Assembly (NCBI GenBank): GCA_947561715.1
Contig: OX387201.1
Location: 18,304,001 to 18,368,000, forward strand
Direction of reading: 5' to 3'
Length of the DNA: 64,000 nt
Source: Ascidia mentula
Taxonomy: Eukaryota; Chordata; Ascidiacea; Phlebobranchia; Ascidiidae
The position numbers and the translations under genes are program-made. Within the stretch, counting starts at the first letter, position 1, and each line of letters opens with the position of its first letter. Shown piece by piece: positions 12,954-25,300 of the stretch. Below the pieces are notes generated by a model. That model was given only the letters and a program-made list of their open reading frames with translations, searched no databases and was not told where the DNA came from.

Positions 12954-15900
12954 TCAAATTGCATGGAAACGTTTATCGTCCAAGTTGAAATCTGTCAGCC
13001 TAATTATATATATTTAAATAAGACACTGGCTTTGCTTCGTTAAACGAAATCTATTTATCTGTATATTTCGCTTTGAAAAGCAAAGTCAGTATCTAATTCA
13101 AATAGTGTTGTCACGGCGATTGCGAAACAGTGAAAAATATATCTCAAAAGCGGTTAGTGAGTACCAATACATTATGCCAAAAATGCTTTTTTATCATAAA
13201 TACTTAGCAGAATTGTCATAATAAAATTGGAAACATATTATAACTCAGCTGACAAACGCCCGGTCCCTACTTCCTGGCACAACATGACAAGGCTTCGTCA
13301 GTAACTAAGTAACAAAGTTTGTCACGCATCTCGTCTATCACATTCATTATTGTCCGGGTTGTGCTTTCTTTCGCTGTAAAGTTACCATAAAATTGAAGAG
13401 AATTGCCTAATCTATGCTGGTGAACATATTAAACTGTGTTTATCATCAGTGCTTTTACCAACTGACTGAGAAGAGCGAATGTGATGGCTGCCCAAGGGAA
13501 AATGCAAACAAAACAAAACCACAACCGGAAAATAGCGTTTCCGTGAGCGTGCAAAGCAGTGATGATGAACACAGATGTGCTTGAAACGTCTGTATGGTAT
13601 GACGTAGCATCCCAGCTTTTACATTTTTTTTTGTCAGATCCATGTTTTTTCGATCCTTGCCAAAACATGTTATTACCATTTACCATAAACCAAATATTAG
13701 AGTTTGCCAAAGATTGAAGTTTAAATGTCAGTGTCGTACGCAAAGCTACAAACAGACCGGACATTGGGAGCAAATGTCCAAAAATTGTTTAAAATTTTAA
13801 TAGAACAATAGATAATAGCTGACTATGCTGTGCGTAAATGTAATGTCATACGCTGTGCGGGAGGCGGAAAATGCGACGGGTTTCGTAATGGCCGGGTCAG
13901 TTAAACGTCAACACAACTATTCCGAATTCTATATACAGAGGCGTATAATAAATGAAAGGAAATTTGTTGACAATAAATCTGCGATTAGCAAACATAAATA
14001 ATTTAACCGAACAGTTTGTACGCTTTTACAAATTTTAACGGTACTTCCGGTTTCAGAAAAGCCACTCATTAAATTGGTAGCGGATGTTGGTTTGGCAAGT
14101 AACTACTGATGACAGTTAGATCCGTGAGCCTAATAGTTAAGCTTGCGGCCTGCCATCTTTCGATGATGCAGTATTATAATAGGAACCAAATAACATCATG
14201 TTTGGCTAATTTTACTCACGGTATTACAATTTCTTTTTATATTACTTCGATCTTATGCCTTCACAATTTGGGGGATTTTGTCTTCTCATGTTCCTAAATA
14301 TCCTGGTATAAGTAGATCGATTGCGATATACAGAAATTGATAGATTTTTTTTAAACAATTTTATTTTTTCTCCGTCGTAATGGCAATTATAGTTACGCCG
14401 TAAACGAGTACAATGAACTGACGAGAACCGAAAAACTTTGAACCGTAGGCGGTTGTCGAGAAGCTGTCCGCAAAAGGTTGAGTTACTGCTACAAGTTCGT
14501 CATAAACCAAATAACCACACAATAACTACGTAATAACAAGAGCAAAACCTAAACGCGTTATTTACAAAGTTCTGAGTGAACGAGATTGTCTACAATGGTT
14601 ATGTACCTGAAACCCAAGCAAACAAAGCAGTTTACAAATATTTAAGGGAATTGCATGGAAGCGCACGATTTGATGATTAACTGTGTGAGAATCTGACACT
14701 CGGTTATTTGTCTTTTTCTCTGCGACAGCAAATTAATGTAATTGGCATCTTTTTGGAAACAAAACGTCTTATTTAAGCTAATCAAGCAAACTAACTTCGT
14801 CGCAATGTCTTTAAAAAATATAGACCGCAGTGACACACATCAAGGCAGGAAACACTTACTAATATCAGCAAGCAAAACGCGTGTCAGGTATCACATGTTA
14901 CAAAATTATTTTTTTGCCCTTAATAGCTGTGGTTCATAAACAGGCGTGACAAAAACGACTCTTAGCGTGGAATATGAGGATTTGAACCACTAACTGCACA
15001 TGCTGACCTGGTGATCACTACCCCTTTCGTAGTTATACACACAAAGAACACTTGCTTTGATTATCCTGGAAAGATACAGGAAAATACATTTCGCCACATT
15101 TAGCACGAAGCTATACTTTGCGTGTTTTTGTGAAAAACGGTACATTTTTGTTTTTAAATCTTATTTAAACGTGTCATTCAGGCACGCAAAATTCCACGTT
15201 GTTTTGAAAATATGAAATAAAGGAAAAGACCATCGATCGTGATACATCAGCGAGGAAAAATGCTTGGTAACAAATCACCAACAGCAGTCGCTATGTTGTG
15301 TAATGATGTTGGTTGTACAAAAAAAAGTGATTCTAAATTACAGTTAGAAAGCAAAAATATAATATAACGATTGTAAAATAATCCACATTACTTTAATGAT
15401 ATACATGGTGGGCTCGCGCACCTTTCCAAGCCACCCACACTGCAGCTATTGTGATCATTAATTTATAAATCTTAGCCTTTTCAGACAATTTTAACGAGGA
15501 TACTGTTTAAAATAAGAAACCGGCAGCATACGTTGTATATCCTATCAGTTTGTCGTGCTTATCGCCAAATACCTTTCTTTGACTTTTCAAACGTATGATG
15601 TCAACGATGAAATATTGCTTGAAACGCGGGCAAGCATAATCTTTTGGCACTTCAAGGTGTCCTACATAATAATCATGATTTTTTATTGGCAGTAAATTTG
15701 TACATAATTTCTGACGTACCCACAGCATTTAAATCCATTATACAGCCGGGGCTTGGTTGTGACGACATCTGGTAGAGTTTTTTTGATCAGCCTGTTTCGT
15801 ATTTAATGAGTAGAAAGTCGATTCAGAATCAATATATAACCACCGGTTCAACGCGTGTTTGTTTTTTGCATGCTAAGCATTGAAAAAAGGTTGTATTTTT

Positions 15901-16044
15901 AGGTTTCCAGCTCACGCAGCAGCTGCGAATGGGAAAGAGTTTTTTCTTGCATTGAAGAAATGTTTTAAACAGAGTATAACGCAGTGACGAACAACAAACA
16001 TTACCAAAGTAAATCCACGTGTAAATTATACACTCTTATTGAGT
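12954..16044. other. Spacer between genes 2 and 3
   Basis: It contains the 5' palindrome (13030-13085), a truncated decayed plus-strand coding-like fragment (about 14566-14675) and a minus-strand tRNA-like B-box fragment (14965-15033). About 1 kb of AT-rich sequence remains in which I see nothing. The short open stretches at 14642-14939 overlap in opposite strands and are not supported. Confidence 0.45.
14965..15033 (-). repeat. tRNA-like fragment with B box
   Basis: The minus strand has GGTTCAAATCC, a perfect pol III B box, preceded by GGTAGTGATCACCAGGTCAG. The T stem pairs poorly and no acceptor stem is seen, so it is a degenerate tRNA-derived repeat. Copies lie at 28631-28700, 33858-33923, 52590-52645 and 63645-63700. 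Confidence 0.45.
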
Positions 16045-19000
16045 TTACACCTTTCTTCCATTTTTCTTCCCAGTTAGAGCACTTGTGACGTCACTTCCCT
16101 CATGTCGATCATCATCCTTGCTCTCATCATTTTGCGCAGGAACAAAGTAATTGAATCCAAACTTCTTCATGGACAGATAAACCATGACAACTACAATTGA
16201 CACGACCAATTGCATGGAACCGTAGAACAAGGAATATGCAACTATAGAGTGCACAACACTTGGAGTATCTCTGCAAAGAGATCGTTGACAAACAGTTATA
16301 TCTAGAAGAAAACCTGATCTGGATTCGTGGCCAGGGTGTCCTGGGTTCAAATCCCGGTGAGTCAAACAATATAAATAAAACCCGACAATAGATTTAACGT
16401 AGTACGCAAGTTGTCGTGCCGGGATGACAAGTGCTGTCAAACAAGTTTCATTCTTCGCACTGATATCGCATTTAAAAGGACATATTCAGAGGCAAGCAGT
16501 AAAGAGTTACCGGGAACGTTTTAATTTACACGACAAATAAACCCGATGTGTTGTCGTGTACTAAGGTGAGATTTCTTAATTAAGAATCAATTTTCAAAGA
16601 CTAAGTTTCTCATGACTATCTGTGACGCAACAACCGCTAATTGTTTACAAGAACGCCATCAAGACAATAATTATTATTACGGAACAGCGGAATGTTCCGG
16701 TTTACTTTTACTGCGGCTTGGAGGTGACATTCATATATCTTTGTTGCTGTCTGCGTATTTGCAAACGAAATGCTTTTGTTCAGGACAAAAATTAAACAAG
16801 TAGTCCCATGATTATGAAGGTTAATAGTAATAACTTTTCCTTAGTGCTATCCAAACCGAGTCAATGGATTACTTACTTGTATGACAGAAAAATTACGTTC
16901 AAAGCAACAGGGCAGCTTTGGAACATGATTTCTATGCCGACAGTGCGTCGTTCCGGTTGAGAGAACCCGAGAAATGGTATCCGCGTAGCGGCGTAACCGA
17001 TTGCGAACGCACAGAACAAGAACAAGAATGCAGACTGTGGAATGGAAATGAAAGTTTGATTTGTTTAAACATTTGTGGCCAACAGTAAAGTTTTCGGATA
17101 TTGACTTACCCCGGCAAGTTTGGCGTCTGTTTCGTCGAACAGTCCCCCGATCATAGAAAAAATCTTCAAAACCACCACCATAATGGAACCGATTATCGAA
17201 AGCACCTAAAAATGAAAACCCAATTACAGAAATGTATATGGCCGGCAAACGGCGCCACCGAGTTTAACTAAGAGTTTATTCTGAGCGTAGCTTGTTAATA
17301 TCTATTGGTATGGCCGGATCAACCAGAATCAGTCACTATTACCGTGTGGTTTTCAATTATTATCGGTTTTAAGAACTTAAATGTATTCGCAAGCAAACAA
17401 GCACCATTACACAATGCAGTAAGTTAAAGGCGATGAACAATAGTAACAAAACAAAGTAAATCATAAACCTGCCCTGCTGGTAGACAAGTGTTTTATGATC
17501 ATAGGTAAATTGTCGCGTTTAAAACGGCATACGTACTGTGGTTGGTTGTGTAATTTGTACAAATAATATCGGCATACCCACCTTAGTTATCATACGTGAT
17601 TTTGATGGTACAAAGTGCTGGACAGCAATTCCTATTAGAATGGGGATAATCATTCCCACCAAACCGATTCCTGTACGTAGAGAGAGCAGAATTATATTCC
17701 CGTATTGTGAGTTCGTTATGTTGTAAGAGTAACGCATGCAGACGTGAGACAGATCGAAATCCGATGCTATTTGGGGGTTAGCTCCTGAAATCAAGTTATG
17801 TTTAGAACTTTTACCTAGCGCTTTGTAGGGCACACGGAGGGTTTCGTCCAGTTGTAAAATCGCACTGAATGCGTAAAGCCACATCGGGATAAATCCGAGC
17901 GCCAGAAGAGTGGAGACGGTGGTCATCACTATGCTGAAATACAATGTTCATATTATTTAACGCATACGTGTCAGCGACTGAAGTCTAGCATATCTCTAGG
18001 GCGGATAATATTACTTTTTTATACCTGAGGTCCATATCTCCGTCCAACCAATAAGTAGCGATATTGCTGTATGTTCCACCTGGTGAAGCAGACTGGATTA
18101 TCATCCCAAGAGCTGTCGGTAAATTGAACCTCATCACTTGGCTAATGCAAAACCCCAACACTGGGAACACAATTGATCGGCATTTATGCACATTATTGGT
18201 TAACCACATGATACCAAAAATGTGCCAAAAAACTAATTTTCGATCTTAACATAAACGTAACCGTCGTTTAGAAAAATTTTCGACAAAAAAGACGAATTTA
18301 TACCCTCAACAAGCAAACAGCGGTCACAGGGCTAAACCTGGTCTGCCAGAGGTAGGCATAAACTTGTGTCAATTTGTGTCACAAAATTTATTCATCCAAC
18401 AGTTTTGATGTAGTCGTTGTGCAGATTTTTTTAAATAATCGATTCTTCCTTAATTATCTCACGGGGAAGTAGGAGGAGTTGCAGCGAAATTCCAGTGAAA
18501 AATTTCTTTGGAGTTTTGATGAAATTAAGGATTCTGGAGGTTTTTGTCGAATATCCCAACCCGAACATGACGGTAACAGTGGCTGTGCTGAAAAAGATGT
18601 AAACTCAAACATATTGGTATGTGTGTTGCATAAAGCTAGCAAATAAAACTAAAAAAACGGAACTTTTGACTGCAAGAGCTGCTAGGTTATTTAGCTATGT
18701 TGCAGAGTCCAAAAGTTTGTTGCCCATGGTTGGAAATCACGAAAAAAATTGTTTTCCCCAAAAAAGTTTTCTTCATTGTTCCAGACTTCACAAACTGTGG
18801 CCACATAAAGCCAAGAGCTCAAACGTGTCTGCTATCGAATACACCAAAATATTAGAACCTTCTCAAATACTACAACAAACAAAATAGAAAGGCATCAAAA
18901 AGCTGCATCAAAAGGCCCCATTTAACACTGCTAATTAGACGATCAAGGACAACTTTTAAACCACCTTAATGGCCATTATGGCGAAAAAAAAGGCAACCCA

Positions 19001-19227
19001 ACTATCCGCGATATATCTATCAACAGTTTACATTTACAAGTTTACCCACCCCAGCTTAAGGTGATTGATGTTTCATACAAATTGTTACATCTAAAGAGAC
19101 ACCAATACATATAAACTTACAAGGAGAGTTTTTGTGTGACGTCCAGTATCCATTGTCCGCCTTCTGTCGTCGAATTGTTTGCAGAAGATTCAAAATCTAA
19201 ACACGTGAAGGCAGCTTGAATACACAT
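16045..19227 (-). CDS. Gene 3: SLC10-family cotransporter lacking canonical exon 1
   Basis: Exons E2 to E9 are intact with good splice sites: 19121-19196, 18463-18587, 18025-18160, 17815-17933, 17582-17670, 17110-17205, 16877-17034, 16045-16270. The region that should hold E1 is deleted and replaced by an ATGGATGT-type microsatellite near 19.92-19.96 kb. An in-frame ATG at 19225-19227 (reads MCIQAAFTCL) runs without a stop straight into E2. It could give a 351-aa protein if transcription starts there. E3 reads GLGY where the other genes read GLGC, and E7 has a Lys inside its hydrophobic stretch. Sodium-site residues are kept. It may be a gene with a changed start or a young pseudogene. Confidence 0.7.
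16311..16380 (+). repeat. tRNA-related SINE fragment in intron 8 of gene 3
   Basis: Contains a perfect B box GGTTCAAATCC with a well-paired CTGGG/CCCGG T arm, then GGTGAGTC and an AT-rich tail. Same insertion as in gene 2. Confidence 0.5.
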
Positions 19228-19298
19228 TTGGACTTTTTGGGTGAATTGGCAATATATTTTACAATCACGAAACAAAATATCAACGTCATCTTTTTTTC

Positions 19299-19434
19299 AT
19301 TATGTTTGCAGGCTTGGCAGCCCAGGCATTGCAGCCTAGCTGGATCAGCCACTTTTTCCTGACAAGTCGGAGCAAGATTTGAAAAATCAAGCTCCCGGTG
19401 AGGTTTGAACTCACGACCTTGGGCTAACCAGGCG
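19299..19434 (-). mobile_element. 5'-truncated tRNA-derived SINE in gene 3 intron 1
   Basis: A 136-bp insertion flanked by a perfect 18-bp target duplication, CAACGTCATCTTTTTTTC (19281-19298 and 19435-19452). On the minus strand it starts inside the tRNA-like head (CCTGGTTAGCCCA), passes the B-box region GAGTTCAAACCTC, and ends with the tail module GGCTGCAATGCCTGGGCTGC. The long duplication with a T-run fits LINE-driven target-primed insertion. No other gene copy carries it, so it is younger than the duplications. Confidence 0.8.
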
Positions 19435-19482
19435 CAACGTCATCTTTTTTTCCTATTTTTTAGGTGCAGTTATGGTTATAAG

Positions 19483-19882
19483 TAGTGATGTTTCCGTTCA
19501 AAATTATACGGCCCGGCCGAATCCGTATAAAAATCGGTCAAATCCGGCCGGATAATTGAAGTTCATCAATGTGCTAACCGCAATTTAAGCGTGCGTTACA
19601 CAGTGTGACAGAATTGTGTAATACGCGGACGTGCATGCTCCTCCAACATACATATCAACTAAATGAAGCACATTTTCATGACAAAACTGATGCATTGATG
19701 TTGCTTTATTAGGTCACAAATGAGGATGACCTTGTTTATCAAGCAAGAAAAGGAGAATCGGTGTCGTCTTCCGCAGCAGGGTCCCGAAAACGAGTAAAAT
19801 TTGTATGTGTTTTCGTGTCGTAGATTTCAAAGCAATTATCCTTCCGCGTCCTTGTACCCAGATCCGGCACGGCACATCACTA
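19483..19882. mobile_element. hAT-type MITE in intron 1 of gene 3
   Basis: A 400-bp copy with a perfect 8-bp target duplication GTTATAAG on both sides and TIRs TAGTGATGT / ACATCACTA. It is the best-preserved pair of ends in the window. Confidence 0.8.
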
Positions 19883-20092
19883 GTTATAAGTGCCCAGAAT
19901 TTCCAATAATATGTACATTATGTATGGAATGTATGGATGTATGGATATGTATGGATGGATTCAATTTGCTTGAAAAAGTTTATTTTCCAGGTTGAAATCT
20001 GTCAGCTTAATTTTTAAAATTTAAATTAAACACTGACTTTGCTTCGTAAAATGAAATCTATTTATCTGTATATTTCGCTTTGAAAAGCAAAG

Positions 20093-22332
20093 TCAGTATC
20101 TAATTCAAATAGAGTCGTCACGGCGATTGCAAACGAGTGGAAAATGTATCTCAAAAGCGGTAAGTCAGTACCAATACATGCTTAAATGCTTAGCAGAACT
20201 GGCATAGCAAAATTGGTAGTCATAACTTAACTCAGCTGACAAACGGTTGGTCCCTACTTCCTGGCATAACACGGCGAAGGCTTCGTCAATAACTAAAGTA
20301 ACAAAGTTTGGCAAATATCGCGTTTATCACATTCATTAATGTCCGGCTTTTGCTGTAAAGTTACTATAAAATTGAGGAGAATTGCCTAATCTGAGATGCT
20401 GGTAAACATTTTAAACTGTGTTTATCATCAGTGCTTTTACCAACTGACTGAGAAGAGCATCGACATCGGCTATGTCTACCAAGGGGCAAATACAAACAAA
20501 ACCACAACAGGAAAATAGCGTTTCCGTGGGGGTGCAAAGCAGTGATGATGAACACTGATGAGTTTGAAACGTCTGCATGGCATGTCCAGCATCCCATATA
20601 ATACTGAGTAACAATCTTAACGCTTTTTCGCGCCTTACCAAAACATGTTATTACCATTTACCATAAACCAAATATTAGGATTTGGCAAAGATTAACACAG
20701 AAGTTAAAATATCAATGTTGTACGCAAAGAACTTAAGTATATGCCCCAAAATTGTTTGAAATTTTAGTAGAACAATGTAACAGCTGACTATGCTGCGTGT
20801 AAAGTTAATGCCATACGCTGTGCGGGAGCCAGAAAATGCGACGGGATCGCGTCCTATTGTTTGTCCTAAAATGACGATCCATTGAACCGATAAATTTCTG
20901 TTGCGCTTTGGTGACGTTTCACAAGCCAGACAATCGCCATTAAACCACATCTTTCACATTTAAATCTGTTAAACGTCAACATAACTATTCCGAATTCTAT
21001 ATACAGAGGAGTTAATAAATGAAAGGAAATTTGTTGACAATAATTCTGTGATTAGCAAACATAAATAATTTAACCGAACAGTTTACACGCTTCTAAAAAT
21101 TTTAACGGTACTTCCGGTTTCAGAAAAGCCACTCATTAAATTGGTAGCGGATGTTGGTTTGGCAGATAACCGTTGATGGCAATTAGTTTGGTAAGCCTAA
21201 TTGTTAAGCTTGCGGCCTGCTATCTTTCGATGATGCAGTAATAAAGTAGGAACTGAATAACACCAAGTTTGGCTAATTTTACTCACCAACTGCGGTATTA
21301 TAATCTAACTTATGATATTTCGGTTTCATGCCCTCACAATTTGGGGAATTTTGTTTTCTCATGTTCCTAAATATCCTGGTATAAGTAGATCGATTGCGAT
21401 ATACAGAAATTGATAGATTTTTTTGAAATTTTATTTTTTCCCCGTCGTAATGGCAATTATAGTTACGCCGTAAACGAGTACAATGAACTGACGAGAACCG
21501 AACAACTTTGAACCGTAGGAGGGTGTCGAGAAGCTGTCCGGAAAAGGTTCAGTTACTGCTATAAGTTCGTAAAAACCACGAAACAAAAAGAGCAAAACCT
21601 AAACGCGTTATTTACAAAGTTCTGGGTGTACGAAATTGTATACATTGGTTATGTACCTGAAACCCAAGCAAACAAAGCCGTTTACAAATATTTAAGGGAA
21701 TTACATGGAAGCGCACGATTTGCTGATAAGTGGTCAATGTTATATGATGTAAAACACTGTACCGACAGCAAATGCAATACGCTACATGGTATATTAGATC
21801 CAGACACGGATTTATACAAAATTTACACATTACATGGGCATTTGCATTCAGGTTTGTTGTTATGAACACAAAATCAAAGCATTGGAAGACATCGTTGGTA
21901 ACAAAAATTCATATATTACGGCAACAAAGAAACAATTCACATTACAACTAGCAAGTTTTAAAAATTCCAACCAGGTTAGGGCGCGCACTTACCCACGAAA
22001 GGGAAAGTTTTTGGATTCACCCTTGCAGCTACCAAACTTTAAATATGAGATTGGCAACAAACACACGTAAACAAAATATTCCTCTGTAATATTAGGTTTT
22101 CAAGGGATTGTTTGGTTTGATATTATGAATATTTATGAACAATCTACTATATAAGGCAAGCACTCAGATGAGACATATGATTCGCCAAGCAAATTAAAAG
22201 AAGGTTGTTTTCTTTTAGGTTTTCAGCTCACGCAGCAGCTGCGAATGCGAAACAGTTTTTGCATCGAAGAAGTGTTTTAAAACAAACATTACCAAAGTAA
22301 ATCCACGTGTAAATTATCCACTCTTATTGAGT
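20093..22332. other. Spacer between genes 3 and 4
   Basis: The 5' palindrome lies at its left edge (20037-20092). The decayed plus-strand coding-like fragment fills 21.6-22.07 kb. The rest matches the 1-2 spacer and shows no gene. Confidence 0.45.
21606..22068 (+). pseudogene. Decayed coding-like fragment, family unknown (best copy)
   Basis: Open for about 79 codons from the ATG at 21626. It contains GYVPETQANKAVYKYLRELH, then CTDSKCNTLHG and LHGHLHSG. A second coding-like piece follows with HKIKALEDIV and TATKKQFTLQLASF, in another frame after a CAG/GT that could be a splice site. Copies lie in other spacers. I recognise no domain and no start or promoter is evident. Confidence 0.35.
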
Positions 22333-25300
22333 TTACACATTTGTTCCATTTTTCTTCCCGGTTAGAGCACTTGTGACGTCACCTCCCTCATGTCGATCAT
22401 CAGCGTTGCTCTCATCATTTTGCACAGGAACAAAGTAGTTGAATCCAAACTTCTTCATGAGAAGATAAACCGTGACAACTACAAATGACACGACCAGTTG
22501 CATGGAACCGTAGAAAAGGGAATATGCAACTATAGAGTGCACAACACTTGGAGTATCTCTGAGATCGTTGGCAAACAGTTATATCAAGAAGAAAACCTGC
22601 TCTGGATTCGTGGCCAGGATATCCTGGTTTTAAATCCGGGTGAGTCAAATAAATAAATATAAATAAAACCCGACAATAGGTTTAAGGTAGTATGCATGTT
22701 GTCGTGCCGACAGGTTTCTTCATTCTTCACACTGATATCGCATTCAAAAGGACATATATATAGGCAAGTAGAATAAAGTTACCGGGAACGTTTTAAATTA
22801 CACGACAAATAAACCCGATGCGTTCTTATATACTAAGGTGAGATTTCCCGGAACAAAAAACATTTCACCGATTTACTTTCACTCCTGCTTGGAGATGACA
22901 TGAATATATACGTGTTGCTGTCTGTGTATTTGCAAACGAAATGCTTTCATTCAGTACAAAAATCAAACAAATGATTGTGAACGTCAACAGTCATTAATTT
23001 GCTTTAGTGCTATCCAAACCAAGTAAATGTATTACTTACTTGTATGACAGAAAAATTACGTTCAAAGCAACCGGGGCGCTTTGGAACATGATTTCTATGC
23101 CGACAGTGCGTCGTTCCGGTTGAGAGAACCCGAGAAATGGTATTCGCGTAACGGCGTAACCGATTGCGAATGCACAGAACAAAAAAAAAGAATGCGGACT
23201 GTGGAATGGACGAGATGGTTTCAGTTGTGGTGGCTTACAGAGAAGTTTTCGGTTAATGACTTACCCCGGCAAGTTTGGCGTCTGTTTGGTCGAATAGTCC
23301 CCCGATCATAGATAAAATCATTATAACCACCACCACACTGGAACCGATTATCGAAAGCACCTGAAAATAAAACCCAATTACAGAAATGTACATGGCCGGC
23401 AAACAGCGCTACCGAGTTTAACTAAGAGTTTATTCTGAGCGTAGCTTAATAATATCTATTGGTATGGCCGGATCAACCAGAATCAGTCACTATTACCGTG
23501 TGGTTTTCAATTATTATCGGTTTTAAGAACTTCAATGTATTCGCAAGCAAACAAGCACCATTACACAATGCAGTAAGTTAAAGGCGACGAACAATAGTAA
23601 CAAAACTAAGTAAATCATAAACCTGCCTTGCTGGGAGTGCTATACGACTATAGGTAAATTGTCGCGTTTAAAACGGCATATATACTTTGGTTGGTTGTGT
23701 AATTTAAACAAATAATATCGGCATGCCCACCTTAGCAATAAATTTTGTAAAATTTTACTACATGAAATCTACCTAACAAGCAGCGAAACATGTATTCTAA
23801 AACCAAAAGCGTGGACACGAAGTTGTTCTAGTAACATTTAAAATTTATACCCACCTTAGTTATCATACGTGATTTTGATGGTACGAAGTGCTGGACAGCA
23901 ATTCCTATTAGAATGGGGATAATCATTCCCGCCAAACCGATTCCTGTACGCAAAGAGAGCAGAATTGTGTTCCCGTATTGTGAGTTCGTTATGTTGTAAG
24001 AGTAACGCATGTAGACGTGAGACAGAATGAAATCCGGTGCTGTTTGTAAGTTAGCTCCCGAAATATATAGAACTTTTATTTAGCCACCTGCAATTGTATC
24101 CAAGTAACTTGCGACAATTCTTTATGACTTTGTTTCGAGTCAGTTTTTGACTGCACTCAGGTTGCATGCTATATATAGGATATTTTTTCCAGAACTTTTA
24201 CCTATCGCTTTGTAGGGCACACGCAAGGTTTCATCCAGTTGCAAAATCGCACTGAATGCGTAAAGCCACATCGGCATAAATCCGAGCGCCAGAAGAGTGG
24301 AGACGGTAGTCATCACTATGCTGAAATACAATGTTCATATTATTTAACGCATACGTGTCAGCGGTTGAGGTCAAGCATATCTTTAGGGCGGATAATGCAG
24401 TTAGCTTATATACCTGAGGTCCATATCTCCGTCCAACCAATAAGTAGCAATATTGCTGTATGTTCCACCTGGTGATACCGACTGGATTATCATCCCAAGA
24501 GCTGTCGGTAAATTGAACCTCATCACTTGGCTAATGCCAAACCCCAACACTGTAAATACAATTGATCGGCATTTATGCACATTATTGGTTAATCACATGA
24601 TACCAAAAATGTGCCCAACTAATTTTCGATCTTAACATAAACATAACCGTCGTTTCTCGCAAATTTTTTCTAAAAAGACAAATTTATAACCTCCACAAGC
24701 AAACAGCGGTCACAGGGCTAAACGTGGTGTGCCAGGGGTTGGCATAAACTTGTGTCACTTTTTGTCACGAAATTTATTCATCCAACAGTTTTGATGTGAT
24801 CGTTGAGCCGAATTTTTTTAAATAGTCAATTGTTCCTTAATTATCTCACGGGGTAAGAGGAGAAGTTGCAGCGAAATTCCAGTGAAAAATTTCTTTGGAC
24901 TTTTGATAAAATTAAAGATTCTTGTGGTACTTGTCGAACATCCCAACCCGAACATCACAACAACAGCGGCTGTGCTGAAAAAAGATGTAAACTCTTACAT
25001 TTTGGAATGTGTGTTGCATAAAACTAGCACAAAAAAACGAAAAAAACAGAATTTTCGACTGCGAGAGATTCCAGGTTATTTAACTATGTCAATGCATGTT
25101 GCAGAGTCCAAAAGTTTGTTGCCCATGGTTGGAAATCACGCAATAAACTTTTGCCCCCAAAAAGTTGTTTTCATTCTTCCAGACGTCACAAACTGTGGCC
25201 ACAGAAAGCCAAGAGCTCAAACGTGTCTGCTATCAACTACAGCAAAATATTAGGACGTTCTCCAGTACTGCAACGAACCATGGCTTAACGAAATGGACAG

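Larger units (their letters stand above)
9889..17510. repeat. 13.67-kb segmental duplication, first homologous block
   Basis: This block matches 23557-31178 at a constant offset of about 13,668 bp with only scattered single differences. It runs from the intron between E7 and E6 of gene 2, through the 2-3 spacer, to the same intron of gene 3. The left edge is approximate; the right edge is sharp because the second copy jumps to unrelated sequence there. Confidence 0.85.

Noticed and set aside
24239-24475. Plus-strand open stretches antisense to transporter exons, such as this one and its copy at 10571
   Set aside because: They mirror strongly conserved minus-strand exons and lack their own splice or start signals.
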